From assembly GCF_011772445.1 (NCBI RefSeq), contig NZ_WVZN01000011.1, forward strand, positions 10,374 to 45,570: a stretch of 35,197 nt of DNA. The letters run 5' to 3'. This document shows positions 27,728 to 35,197 of the stretch, in pieces; positions within the stretch are counted from its first letter, which is position 1, and the number at the start of each line of letters is the position of its first letter. This stretch comes from Hydrogenophaga sp. Its GTDB lineage: Bacteria; Pseudomonadota; Gammaproteobacteria; Burkholderiales; Burkholderiaceae_C. The position numbers and the translations under genes are program-made. The notes beneath the pieces were generated by a model. The model saw only the letters and a list, made by a program, of their open reading frames with translations, did not search any database and had not been told where the DNA came from.

Positions 27728-27767
27728 GAGCTTCGCGAGGTGCAGGCAAGAAACGCCACGCCAACAC

Positions 27768-28121
27768 TCAACTCCCGCGATAAGTCGAATAAGCCCAGGG
27801 ACTCACCAACAAGGGCACGTGGTAGTGCTGATCCACCCGCGCCACCCCGAAATCCAGCGCCACACGATCAAGAAACCGTGGCTCCGGCAACTCCACGCCG
27901 CGCGCGTCGAAGTAACCCTTCACCTCAAACACCAGCCGATACGTTCCCACCTTCAGGGATGCGTTGTCCAGCAAGGGACCATCGGGATTGCGCCCATCCG
28001 CATTCAACGTGAAACGCTTGATCAGCGTCGCCTGCTCGCCCTGCGTGGCGTACAGCGCCACCCCCATGCCCGCGGCCGGGCAGCCGTGCATCGTGTCCAG
28101 TACGTGGGTGCTCAGGCCCAT
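27768..28121 (-). CDS. uraH: 5-hydroxyisourate hydrolase (transthyretin-like)
   Basis: UraH hydrolyses 5-hydroxyisourate to OHCU, the step after PuuD. The 117 residues match the small bacterial transthyretin-related family: N-terminal STHVLDTMHGCPA with H6, R44 in the ADGRNPDGPLL segment, H99 in QHYHVPLLVSPW and the C-terminal signature YRGS. GGAG precedes the ATG. It is divergent from the GntR regulator gene across 79 bases with two palindromes. No signal peptide is present, so it acts in the cytoplasm. Confidence 0.96.
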   Translation of the reverse strand: MGLSTHVLDTMHGCPAAGMGVALYATQGEQATLIKRFTLNADGRNPDGPLLDNASLKVGTYRLVFEVKGYFDARGVELPEPRFLDRVALDFGVARVDQHYHVPLLVSPWAYSTYRGS

Positions 28122-28146
28122 GGTGGTGATCTCCAGTCAGCAGTCG

Positions 28147-28169
28147 TTGGTCGACCAAAAGTGTATACA
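28147..28169. promoter_or_regulatory. Two palindromes in the uraH/regulator gap, likely GntR operators
   Basis: TTGGTCGACCAA (28147-28158) is a perfect 12-base palindrome, and TGTATACA (28162-28169) a perfect 8-base one. Both contain the GT-NN-AC core known for FadR-subfamily GntR operators, and they lie between the divergent uraH and gntR genes. A plus-strand -10-like TATCAT lies just upstream of the regulator start. Confidence 0.6.
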
Positions 28170-28200
28170 GTTTGGCGCGATTCTGGCTATCATCCGCCGC

Positions 28201-28866
28201 ATGGAAACGTCCAGCACGGCCCAGATCGTCGATGCGCTCACGCGCGCCATCGTGGAGCACCGGCTGCGCCCGGGCACCAAGCTGGCCGAGCAGAAGCTGG
28301 CCGACCACTTCGGCGTCTCGCGCACGCTCGTCAGGCAAGCCCTGTTCCAGCTCTCGCAGAACCGCCTCATCCGCCTGGAGCCCGCGCGCGGCGCCTTCGT
28401 TTCCACCCCCTCGGCCGATGAGGCGCGCCAGGTCTTCGCCGTGCGCCGCATGCTCGAGGTGGAGATGACCCGCGCCTTCGTGCGCCAGGCCACCCCCGCC
28501 ACGCTGCGCGCCCTGCGCGAGCACCTCGCGCAGGAGCGCCAGGCCGTGTTGCAGCAGGACGTGCCCGGCCGCACCGAACTGCTGGGCGACTTTCATGTGC
28601 GCATGGCCGAACTGATGGACAACCGCGTGCTGGCCGACCTGCTGCGCGACCTGATCTCGCGCTGCGCGCTCATCACCCTCATGTACCAGAGCAGCGAGGC
28701 CGCCGCCGATTCCTGCGAGGAGCACGCCGCCATCGTGAAGGCCCTGGCCGCACGCGACGAGGCGCTGGCCGTGCGCCTGATGGACGAGCACCTGCAGCAC
28801 GTCGAGGCCAGCCTGGCCTTCGACCGCCCCCTGCCCGCGAACGAACTCTCATTGGCCCTGTCCTGA
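28201..28866 (+). CDS. GntR-family transcriptional regulator, FCD (FadR) subfamily
   Basis: This 221-residue protein has an N-terminal winged helix-turn-helix (KLAEQKLADHFGVSRTLVRQ, about residues 33-52) and a C-terminal FCD ligand-binding domain. The FCD domain has the metal-ligand pattern D..H in GDFHVRM, H in EEHAAIV and H in HLQHVEAS. The ATG at 28201 begins just before the DNA-binding domain; the open frame upstream overlaps uraH and is rejected. Its position, divergent from uraH and upstream of puuE, makes it the likely controller of urate/allantoin catabolism. The ligand is not readable from sequence but a pathway ureide is the obvious candidate. Confidence 0.92.
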   Translation: METSSTAQIVDALTRAIVEHRLRPGTKLAEQKLADHFGVSRTLVRQALFQLSQNRLIRLEPARGAFVSTPSADEARQVFAVRRMLEVEMTRAFVRQATPATLRALREHLAQERQAVLQQDVPGRTELLGDFHVRMAELMDNRVLADLLRDLISRCALITLMYQSSEAAADSCEEHAAIVKALAARDEALAVRLMDEHLQHVEASLAFDRPLPANELSLALS

Positions 28867-28874
28867 ACGCCTGC

Positions 28875-29822
28875 ATGACCTACGACAGCACCGCCCCCTA
28901 CCCGCGCGACCTCATCGGCCACGGCCGCGACGTGCCGCACGCCCGCTGGCCCGGCGGCGCGCGCATCGCCGTGCAGTTCGTCCTCAACTACGAAGAAGGC
29001 GGCGAGAACAGCGTGCTGCACGGCGACGACGCCTCCGAGCAGTTCCTCTCCGAGATGTTCAACCCCGCGGCCTACCCCGCGCGGCACATCAGCATGGAGG
29101 GCATCTACGAATACGGCTCGCGCGCGGGCGTGTGGCGCCTGCTGCGCGAGTTCGAACGCCGCGGCCTGCCACTCACCGTGTTCGGCGTGGCGCACGCGCT
29201 GCAGCGCCATCGCGAGGTGACGGCCGCCTTCGTCGAACTCGGTCACGACATCGCCTGCCACGGCCTCAAGTGGATCCACTACCAGAACGTGGACGAACCG
29301 ACCGAGCGCGCGCACATGGCCGAGGCCATGCGCATCCTCACCGAACTCACCGGCCAGCGCCCGCTGGGCTGGTACACCGGGCGCGACAGCCCCAACACCC
29401 GCCGCCTGGTGGCCGACTTCGGCGGTTTCGACTACGACAGCGACTACTACGGCGACGACCTGCCCTTCTGGATGAAGGTGAGAAAGAGCGACGGCAGCGA
29501 CACGCACCAGCTCATCGTGCCGTACACGCTCGACTGCAACGACATGCGCTTTGCGCTGCCGCAGGGCTACTCGCACGCCGAGCCCTTCTTCCAGTACATG
29601 AAGGACACCTTCGACGTGCTTTATGCCGAGGGCGACCCGAACGGCCTGGACCGGCCCAAGATGATGAGCATCGGCATGCACTGCCGCCTGCTGGGCCGGC
29701 CCGGCCGCATCACCGCGCTGCAGCGCTTCCTCGACCACGTGCAGTCGCACGACAAGGTGTGGATCGCGCGCCGGCTCGACATCGCGCGCCACTGGAAAAC
29801 CCGGTTCCCCCAGCCCGCCTGA
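28875..29822 (+). CDS. puuE: Allantoinase PuuE (polysaccharide deacetylase-like)
   Basis: PuuE opens the allantoin ring to allantoate without resembling classical amidohydrolase allantoinases. The 315 residues begin PYPRDLIGHGRDVPHARWPGG and include VQFVLNYEEGGENSVLHGD, the family signature RPLGWYTGRDSPNTRRL, and GHDIACHGLKW, which would provide metal or catalytic histidines. It starts eight bases after the regulator stop and ends four bases before the fusion gene, so the genes form an operon. Confidence 0.95.
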   Translation: MTYDSTAPYPRDLIGHGRDVPHARWPGGARIAVQFVLNYEEGGENSVLHGDDASEQFLSEMFNPAAYPARHISMEGIYEYGSRAGVWRLLREFERRGLPLTVFGVAHALQRHREVTAAFVELGHDIACHGLKWIHYQNVDEPTERAHMAEAMRILTELTGQRPLGWYTGRDSPNTRRLVADFGGFDYDSDYYGDDLPFWMKVRKSDGSDTHQLIVPYTLDCNDMRFALPQGYSHAEPFFQYMKDTFDVLYAEGDPNGLDRPKMMSIGMHCRLLGRPGRITALQRFLDHVQSHDKVWIARRLDIARHWKTRFPQPA

Positions 29823-29826
29823 CGCC

Positions 29827-31608
29827 ATGGCCCTCACACTCGACACCTTCAACGCCGCCGCGCCCGCCGAGGCCCTGCGCCTGCTCGACGGCCTGTACGA
29901 ACACTCGCCCTGGGTGGTGGAGCGCGCGCTCGCGAAGCGCCCCTTCGCCAGTCTGGCCGCGCTCAAATGGGCGCTGGTGCAATCGGTGGCCGGCGCCACG
30001 CGCGAGGAACAGCTCGCACTGATCCGCGCCCACCCCGAACTCGCCGGCAAGGCCATGGTGGCCAACGCGCTCACCACCGAAAGCACGGGTGAACAGAGCC
30101 GCGCCGGCCTCACCCACTGCACACCGGAAGAATTCCAGACGCTGCAGCAGCTCAACGCCGACTACAACGCGCGCTTCGGCTTCCCCTTCATCCTGGCGGT
30201 GCGCGGCCCGCGCGGCAGCGGCCTCACGCGCCAGCAGATCATCGCCACCTTCCAGCGCCGCCTGCACAACCCGGTGGACTTCGAGCGCGAGGAGGCCCTG
30301 CGCAACATCCACCGCATCGCCGAGATCCGCCTGGCCGACAAGTTCGGTGCCGAACCCGCGCTGGGCCACCACGTGTGGGACTGGCACGAAAGCCTCGCGC
30401 AACACAGCGACCCGGGCTTCAAGGAAAACGGCCAGCTCACCGTCACCTACCTCACCGACGCGCATCGGGCCTGCCAGAAGGAACTGATGGCGCGCATGCG
30501 CGAATGCGGTTTCGATGAAGTCGCGATCGACGCGGTGGGCAACGTGGTGGGCGTGTACCACGGCGCCACGCCCGACGCGAAGCGCCTGCTCACCGGCAGC
30601 CACTTCGACACCGTGCGCAACGGCGGCAAGTACGACGGGCGCCTGGGCATCTTCGTGCCGCTGGCCTGCGTGGAGCGCCTGCACCAGGCCGGCCAACGCC
30701 TGCCCTTCGGCATCGAGGTGGTGGCCTTCTCGGAAGAGGAAGGCCAGCGCTACAAGGCCACCTTCCTCGGCTCGGGCGCGCTCACGGGTGACTTCAACCC
30801 CGCCTGGCTGGAGCAGACCGACGCCGAGGGCGTCGCCATGCGCGAAGCCATGCGCACCGCCGGCCTGCCCGGCACGCTGGACGCCATTGCCACGCTGCGC
30901 CGCGACCCGTCGCGCTACCTCGGCTTCGTCGAGGTGCACATCGAACAAGGCCCCGTGCTCAACGAGATGGGCCTGCCGCTGGCCGTGGTCACCTCCATCA
31001 ACGCCGGCGTGCGCCACGTGGGCGAGGTCATCGGCATGGCCAGCCACGCCGGCACCACGCCCATGGACCGCCGCCGCGACGCCGCCTGCGCCGTGGCCGA
31101 ACTCGCGCTCTACATGGAACGCCGTGCCGCGCAGGACGGCGACTCGGTCGCCACCATCGGCCTGCTCAACGTGCCCGGTGGCTCCATCAACGTGGTGCCC
31201 GGGCGCTGCCAGTTCTCGCTCGACCTGCGCGCACCGAATGACGATCAGCGCGACGCGCTGGAGCGCGACGTGCTCGCCGAACTCAGCGCCATCTGCGAAC
31301 GCCGCGGCCTGGGTCAGCGCCTGGAGCGCACCATGGCCGCCTCGGCCGCGCCCAGCCACCGCGCCTGGCAGGCGCGCTGGGAAAAGGCCGTGGCCGCGCT
31401 GGGTCTGCCGGTGCACCGCATGCCCAGCGGCGCCGGCCACGACGCCATGAAGCTGCACGAGGTGATGCCGCAGGCCATGCTGTTCGTGCGCGGCGAAAAC
31501 AGCGGCATCAGCCACAACCCACTGGAAAGCAGCACCAGCGACGACATCGAGCTGTGCGTGCTGGCTTTCGACCACCTGCTGAATCAACTGGCCGTCGACC
31601 CCCTCTGA
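29827..31608 (+). CDS. UraD-AllC fusion: OHCU decarboxylase plus allantoate amidohydrolase
   Basis: This 593-residue protein joins two non-adjacent steps of urate breakdown. Residues 1 to about 173 are OHCU decarboxylase, with H69 in RAHPELAGK, E89 in STGEQ and LNADYNARFGFPFILAV; it should yield S-allantoin. Residues about 180-593 are an M20/hydantoinase-carbamoylase-type zinc hydrolase: H259 in GSHFDTV, D270 in GGKYDG, E304/E305 in SEEEGQRY, H371 in HIEQGPVL, then SGAGHDAM and SHNPLES. Allantoate is the expected substrate from context, but ureidoglycolate or N-carbamoyl amino acids are possible for this fold. Both halves keep their catalytic residues and no frameshift separates them. Confidence 0.93.
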   Translation: MALTLDTFNAAAPAEALRLLDGLYEHSPWVVERALAKRPFASLAALKWALVQSVAGATREEQLALIRAHPELAGKAMVANALTTESTGEQSRAGLTHCTPEEFQTLQQLNADYNARFGFPFILAVRGPRGSGLTRQQIIATFQRRLHNPVDFEREEALRNIHRIAEIRLADKFGAEPALGHHVWDWHESLAQHSDPGFKENGQLTVTYLTDAHRACQKELMARMRECGFDEVAIDAVGNVVGVYHGATPDAKRLLTGSHFDTVRNGGKYDGRLGIFVPLACVERLHQAGQRLPFGIEVVAFSEEEGQRYKATFLGSGALTGDFNPAWLEQTDAEGVAMREAMRTAGLPGTLDAIATLRRDPSRYLGFVEVHIEQGPVLNEMGLPLAVVTSINAGVRHVGEVIGMASHAGTTPMDRRRDAACAVAELALYMERRAAQDGDSVATIGLLNVPGGSINVVPGRCQFSLDLRAPNDDQRDALERDVLAELSAICERRGLGQRLERTMAASAAPSHRAWQARWEKAVAALGLPVHRMPSGAGHDAMKLHEVMPQAMLFVRGENSGISHNPLESSTSDDIELCVLAFDHLLNQLAVDPL

Positions 31609-31610
31609 CC

Positions 31611-32861
31611 ATGACCACGCCCCACACCCAACTCGACGCCTGGATCGACGCCCACTTCGACGAGCAGATCGCCTTCCTGCAACAGCTCGTGCGCGTGCCC
31701 ACCGACACGCCCCCCGGCAACAACGCCCCGCACGCCGAGCGCACCGCCGAACTGCTGGCCGCCATGGGCTACGCCGCAGAGAAGCACGCCGTGCCCGAAG
31801 CCGAGGTGCAGGCCGCCGGCCTGCAGAGCATCACCAACCTCATCGTGCGCCGCCGATTCGCCGACGGCGGCCCGGTGATCGCGCTGAACGCCCACGGGGA
31901 CGTGGTGCCGCCCGGCGAAGGCTGGACGCACGACCCCTACGGCGGCGAGATCGCCAATGGCGCCATGTACGGCCGCGCCACCGCGGTGAGCAAAAGCGAC
32001 TTCTCCAGCTTCACCTTCGCGCTGCGCGCGCTCGAATCGCTGAAGGCCCCGCTCAAGGGCGGTGTCGAGCTGCACTTCACCTACGACGAGGAGTTCGGCG
32101 GCGAGCTCGGCCCCGGCTGGCTGCTGGCCAAGGGCCTGACGAAGCCCGACCTGATGATCGCCGCCGGCTTCAGCTACCAGGTGGTGGTGGCGCACAACGG
32201 CTGCCTGCAACTCGAGGTGACGGTGCAGGGCGAGATGGCGCACGCCGCCATCCCCGACAGCGGCACCGACGCGCTGCAGGGCGCCACGCACATCCTCAAC
32301 GCCCTGTACGCGCTCAACCGCGACTACCTCCAGGTGCGTTCGACCGTCGAGGGCATCACCCACCCCTACCTCAACGTCGGCCTCATCAGCGGCGGCACCA
32401 ACACCAACGTCATCCCCGGCAAGGTGGTGCTCAAGCTCGACCGCCGCATGATCCCCGAGGAAGACCCCGCACAAGTGGAGGCCGCGCTGCGCGAAACCAT
32501 CGCCAAGGCCGCCGCCAGCTTCGAGCCACCGCGCGGCGGCAAGGCCCTGCGGGTGGACGTCAAGCGCCTGCTGCTGGCGCGCGCCATGCAGCCGCTGGCG
32601 GGCAATGCCGAGCTGGTGAAGGCCCTGCAAACCCACGGCGAAGCGGTCTTCGGCGAGCCCATCCCCGCCGTCGGCACGCCGCTCTACACCGACGTGCGCC
32701 TGTATGTCGAACGCGGCATCCCCGGCGTCATCTACGGTGCCGGCCCGCGCACCGTGCGCGAGTCCAACGCCAAGCGCGCCGACGAGCACGTGCGCCTGGA
32801 CGACCTGCGCCGCGCCACCAAGGTCGTCGCGCGCGCCCTGCACGACCTGCTGCGCGCCTGA
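31611..32861 (+). CDS. M20 family (ArgE/DapE-like) metallohydrolase, substrate unknown
   Basis: The 416-residue protein begins two bases after the fusion gene stop. It has the M20 metal motifs: H in NAHGDVVPPGEGW, a bridging D probably in SKSDFSSF, the catalytic pair in YDEEFGGELG, and a dimerisation domain with GEMAHAAIPDSGTDA. The segment YGRATAVSKSDFSS replaces the usual G.G..DMKG of DapE/ArgE enzymes, so it belongs to a distinct branch. Co-transcription with ureide genes suggests it hydrolyses a pathway product or a related N-carbamoyl or N-acyl compound. The ATG at 31611 fits operon spacing; an upstream in-frame start would overlap the fusion gene. Confidence 0.85.
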   Translation: MTTPHTQLDAWIDAHFDEQIAFLQQLVRVPTDTPPGNNAPHAERTAELLAAMGYAAEKHAVPEAEVQAAGLQSITNLIVRRRFADGGPVIALNAHGDVVPPGEGWTHDPYGGEIANGAMYGRATAVSKSDFSSFTFALRALESLKAPLKGGVELHFTYDEEFGGELGPGWLLAKGLTKPDLMIAAGFSYQVVVAHNGCLQLEVTVQGEMAHAAIPDSGTDALQGATHILNALYALNRDYLQVRSTVEGITHPYLNVGLISGGTNTNVIPGKVVLKLDRRMIPEEDPAQVEAALRETIAKAAASFEPPRGGKALRVDVKRLLLARAMQPLAGNAELVKALQTHGEAVFGEPIPAVGTPLYTDVRLYVERGIPGVIYGAGPRTVRESNAKRADEHVRLDDLRRATKVVARALHDLLRA

Positions 32862-32872
32862 TACCCTGGCGT

Positions 32873-32908
32873 GGGGCCGGCCGCAGGCGCTGCCACAATG
32901 CCGGCCCC
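32873..32908. promoter_or_regulatory. Inverted repeat and -10-like box ahead of maeB
   Basis: GGGGCCGGC (32873-32881) and GCCGGCCCC (32900-32908) form a perfect 9-bp stem with an 18-base loop. CACAAT followed by GCC lies in the loop (32894-32899), 36 bases before the maeB start. No T-tract follows, so it may be an operator or promoter element rather than a terminator. Confidence 0.35.
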
Positions 32909-32935
32909 GTCACCGCAGACAACGAGGAGACCGCC

Positions 32936-35197
32936 ATGACGCCCGCCGAACAGGCCCTGCGCGACGCCGCGCTCGAGTACCACCGCAGCCCCCGCCAGGG
33001 CAAGATCACGGTGGCCCCCACCAAGCCCCTGTCCAACCAGCGCGACCTGTCCCTGGCCTACTCCCCCGGCGTGGCCTACCCCTGCCTGGAGATCCAGGCC
33101 GACCCCAACAAGGCCGCCGACTACACCAGCCGCGGCAACCTCGTGGCCGTGGTCACCAACGGCACCGCCGTGCTGGGCCTGGGCGACATCGGCCCGCTCG
33201 CGGGCAAGCCCGTGATGGAAGGCAAGGGCTGCCTGTTCAAGAAGTTCGCCGGCATCGACGTCTTCGACATCGAGCTCGCCGAGAAGGACCCGGACAAGCT
33301 GGTGGACATCATCGCCGCGCTGGAGCCCACACTGGGCGGCATCAACCTCGAGGACATCAAGGCCCCCGAGTGCTTCTACATCGAAAAGAAGCTGCGCGAG
33401 CGCCTGAACATTCCGGTGTTCCACGACGACCAGCACGGCACGGCCATCATCAGCGCGGCCGCCCTGCTCAACGGCCTGGAGCTCGTGGGCAAGGCCATCG
33501 GTGAAGTGACGGTGGCCGTCTCCGGCGCCGGTGCCGCCGCCATTGCCTGCCTGGACGTGATGGTCGGCCTGGGCGTCTCGCGCGAGCGCATCTACGTCTG
33601 CGACTCCAAGGGCGTGCTGTACCAGGGCCGCCCCGGCGGCATGGACGCATCGAAGCAGCGCTACGCGCAGGCCACCGACAAGCGCACCCTGGCCGATGCG
33701 GTGAACGGTGCCGACGTGTTCCTGGGCTGCTCGGCCCCCGGCGTGATGACGGCCGAGATGGTCAAGACCATGGCCGCCCAACCCATCATCCTCGCCCTGG
33801 CCAACCCCGAGCCCGAGATCCGCCCCGAGCTCGCCAAGGCCGTGCGGCCCGACTGCATCATCGCCACCGGCCGCAGCGACTACCCGAACCAGGTCAACAA
33901 CGTCCTGTGCTTCCCCTACATCTTCCGCGGCGCCCTCGACTGCGGCGCCACGCGCATCACCGAGGAAATGAAGCTGGCCTGCGTGCGCCAGATCGCCGAC
34001 CTGGTGAAGAGCGAGACCAGCGAAGAGGTGGCCAACGCCTACGCGGGGCAAGACCTCAGCTTCGGCCCCGACTACCTCATCCCCAAGCCCTTCGACTCGC
34101 GCCTGATCCTGCGCATCGCGCCGGCCGTGGCGCAGGCGGCGGCCGACTCCGGCGTGGCCACGCGGCCCATCGCCGACATGGATGCCTACCGCCAGCAGCT
34201 CGGCCGCTTCGTCTACCAGACCGGCATCCTCATGCAGCCCGTCTTCAGCGCCGCCAAGGCCCAGGCCAAGAAGCAGCGCGTGGCCTATGCCGACGGCGAG
34301 GACGAGCGCGCGCTGCGCGCCGCGCAGATGGCCATCGACGACGGCCTGGCGCATCCCATCCTCATCGGCCGCCCGGCCGTCATCGAGGCGCGCATCGCCA
34401 AGGCCGGCCTGCGCATGCGCCTGGGTGTGGACGTGGAGAACGTCAATCCCGAGGACGACCCGCGCTTCCGCCAGTACTGGGAGCACTACCACAAGCTCAT
34501 GGGCCGCCAGGGCGCCACGCCCGAGGTGGCCAAGGCCGCGGTGCGCCGCTCCAACACCATCATCGGCTCGCTCATGATCTCGCTCGGCGACGCCGACGCC
34601 CTCATCTGCGGCCTGGTGGGCAGCTACATGACCCACCTCGAGCGCATCGACAGCATCCTGGGCCGCCGCGAAGGCGCCAGCCTCTACGCCTCGGTCAACG
34701 CCCTCATGACCGACCGCGGCCCGGTCTTCATCGCCGACACCTACGTCAACGAAGAACCCAGCGCCGAGGAACTCGCCGAGATCGCCGGCATGGCCGCGCA
34801 GGCCGTGCAGCGCTTCGGCCACCAGCCGCGCGTGGCCTTCCTCTCGCACTCCAGCTATGGCTCCAGCAAGCGCCCCTCGGCGCGCAAGATGGCGCGCGCC
34901 CGAGACCTGTTCGTGGCCGCGCACCCCGGCATCGAGTGCGACGGCGAGCTGCACGGCGACGCCGCGCTGCAGCCCGAGATCCGCGCCGCCTACCTGGCGG
35001 AGGGCACGCTCAAGGGCTCGGCCAACCTGCTCATCTGCCCCAACCTGGACGCGGCCAACATCCTCTACAACGTGATGAAGACCACCACCAGCGGCGGCGT
35101 CACCGTGGGCCCCGTCCTCATGGGCGCCAAAGGCACGGTGCACATCCTCACGCCCGCGGCCACCGTGCGCCGGGTGCTCAACATGACGGCGCTGGCC
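32936..35197 (+). CDS. maeB: NADP-dependent malic enzyme with phosphotransacetylase-like C-terminal domain (3' end cut)
   Basis: Malic enzyme converts malate to pyruvate and carbon dioxide with NADP reduction, feeding gluconeogenesis and biosynthetic reducing power. The 754 visible codons stay open to the window edge. The malic domain has the [12 protein letters not shown] segment, the catalytic [13 protein letters not shown] and FHDDQHGTA motifs, and an NAD-fold with [12 protein letters not shown]. From about residue 430 the protein is a phosphate acetyl/butyryltransferase-like domain ([31 protein letters not shown]), probably regulatory in this family. GAGGAG precedes the ATG. Only about 15 residues should be missing. 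It is separated from the ureide operon by 74 bases. Confidence 0.96.
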   Translation, partial: MTPAEQALRDAALEYHRSPRQGKITVAPTKPLSNQRDLSLAYSPGVAYPCLEIQADPNKAADYTSRGNLVAVVTNGTAVLGLGDIGPLAGKPVMEGKGCLFKKFAGIDVFDIELAEKDPDKLVDIIAALEPTLGGINLEDIKAPECFYIEKKLRERLNIPVFHDDQHGTAIISAAALLNGLELVGKAIGEVTVAVSGAGAAAIACLDVMVGLGVSRERIYVCDSKGVLYQGRPGGMDASKQRYAQATDKRTLADAVNGADVFLGCSAPGVMTAEMVKTMAAQPIILALANPEPEIRPELAKAVRPDCIIATGRSDYPNQVNNVLCFPYIFRGALDCGATRITEEMKLACVRQIADLVKSETSEEVANAYAGQDLSFGPDYLIPKPFDSRLILRIAPAVAQAAADSGVATRPIADMDAYRQQLGRFVYQTGILMQPVFSAAKAQAKKQRVAYADGEDERALRAAQMAIDDGLAHPILIGRPAVIEARIAKAGLRMRLGVDVENVNPEDDPRFRQYWEHYHKLMGRQGATPEVAKAAVRRSNTIIGSLMISLGDADALICGLVGSYMTHLERIDSILGRREGASLYASVNALMTDRGPVFIADTYVNEEPSAEELAEIAGMAAQAVQRFGHQPRVAFLSHSSYGSSKRPSARKMARARDLFVAAHPGIECDGELHGDAALQPEIRAAYLAEGTLKGSANLLICPNLDAANILYNVMKTTTSGGVTVGPVLMGAKGTVHILTPAATVRRVLNMTALA

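Larger units (their letters stand above)
27403..27767. other. Gene-free interval with terminator and paired structured repeats
   Basis: This 365-base region lies between the convergent lipoprotein and uraH genes. It holds the lipoprotein terminator (27427-27456) and two inverted copies of a long hairpin repeat (27483-27586 and 27632-27727). Open frames crossing it are by-products of the palindromes. Confidence 0.8.

Noticed and set aside
27438..28421. 327-codon plus-strand frame crossing the repeats, uraH and the regulator
   Set aside because: It runs through two large palindromes and is antisense to uraH; no domain is seen.
29710..31587. 625-codon minus-strand frame opposite the UraD-AllC fusion
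   Set aside because: The sense strand encodes two intact catalytic domains; the antisense product is compositionally typical of a shadow.
32732..35143. 803-codon open frame on the minus strand opposite maeB
   Set aside because: It is a His/Gly/Val-rich translation with no family features, fully antisense to a clearly recognised malic enzyme; long antisense frames are expected at this GC content.

Overview
The window is high-GC, gene-dense chromosomal DNA. The protein sequences and gene order (rpoE-rseA-mucB-mucD-lepA-lepB-DUF4845-rnc-era, and yceD-rpmF-plsX-fabH-fabD-fabG-acpP-fabF) point to a betaproteobacterium of the Burkholderiales, probably Comamonadaceae (Hydrogenophaga-like). That placement is an inference from recalled synteny; no search was run. 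No rRNA, tRNA, CRISPR array, prophage or insertion-sequence transposase is visible. Every recognised gene inside the window is intact; only the two edge genes (era and maeB) are cut.

Layout. (1) 1-9135, minus strand: the end of a core block reading rpoE, rseA, mucB, mucD (envelope-stress sigma factor and its control), then lepA, lepB, a DUF4845 membrane protein, rnc and era. A small membrane protein precedes rpoE. A 530-base gene-free stretch between mucD and lepA holds a hairpin plus T-tract just ahead of lepA and three DnaA-box-like 9-mers. (2) 9140-15555, minus strand: yceD, rpmF, plsX, fabH, fabD, fabG, acpP and fabF, the fatty-acid initiation and elongation cluster, with another hairpin plus T-tract between rpmF and plsX. 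(3) 15590-16959, plus strand: a Maf-type nucleotide pyrophosphatase overlapping a methyltransferase. (4) 16967-20445: galU (minus), diverging from manC-galE (plus), for nucleotide sugars. (5) 20433-24431, minus strand: a compact run of class III alcohol dehydrogenase, S-formylglutathione hydrolase, a HAD phosphatase, a Rieske protein and an S49 peptidase. The first two are glutathione-dependent formaldehyde oxidation. (6) 24532-32861: a urate and ureide catabolism locus. PuuD (membrane urate hydroxylase with a C-terminal cytochrome c domain) and an XdhC-type factor are on the minus strand. A proline-rich TonB-like lipoprotein and a pair of structured repeats lie in the middle. UraH (minus) then diverges from a GntR/FCD regulator followed by PuuE, a UraD-AllC fusion and an M20 hydrolase (plus). 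(7) 32936 to the end: most of maeB, malic enzyme with a phosphotransacetylase-like C-terminal half.

How it fits together. Region 6 encodes almost a full path urate -> 5-hydroxyisourate (PuuD) -> OHCU (UraH) -> allantoin (UraD half) -> allantoate (PuuE) -> ureidoglycine/ureidoglycolate (AllC half). XdhC serves the upstream xanthine dehydrogenase, whose structural genes are not here. The regulator beside two palindromes with GT-NN-AC cores is the natural candidate controller.

The most unusual non-coding signal is at 27483-27727: two inverted copies of a long hairpin element. Their unpaired segments are identical between copies, while the stems differ with the pairing kept. This suggests a structure-selected mobile or regulatory repeat family.
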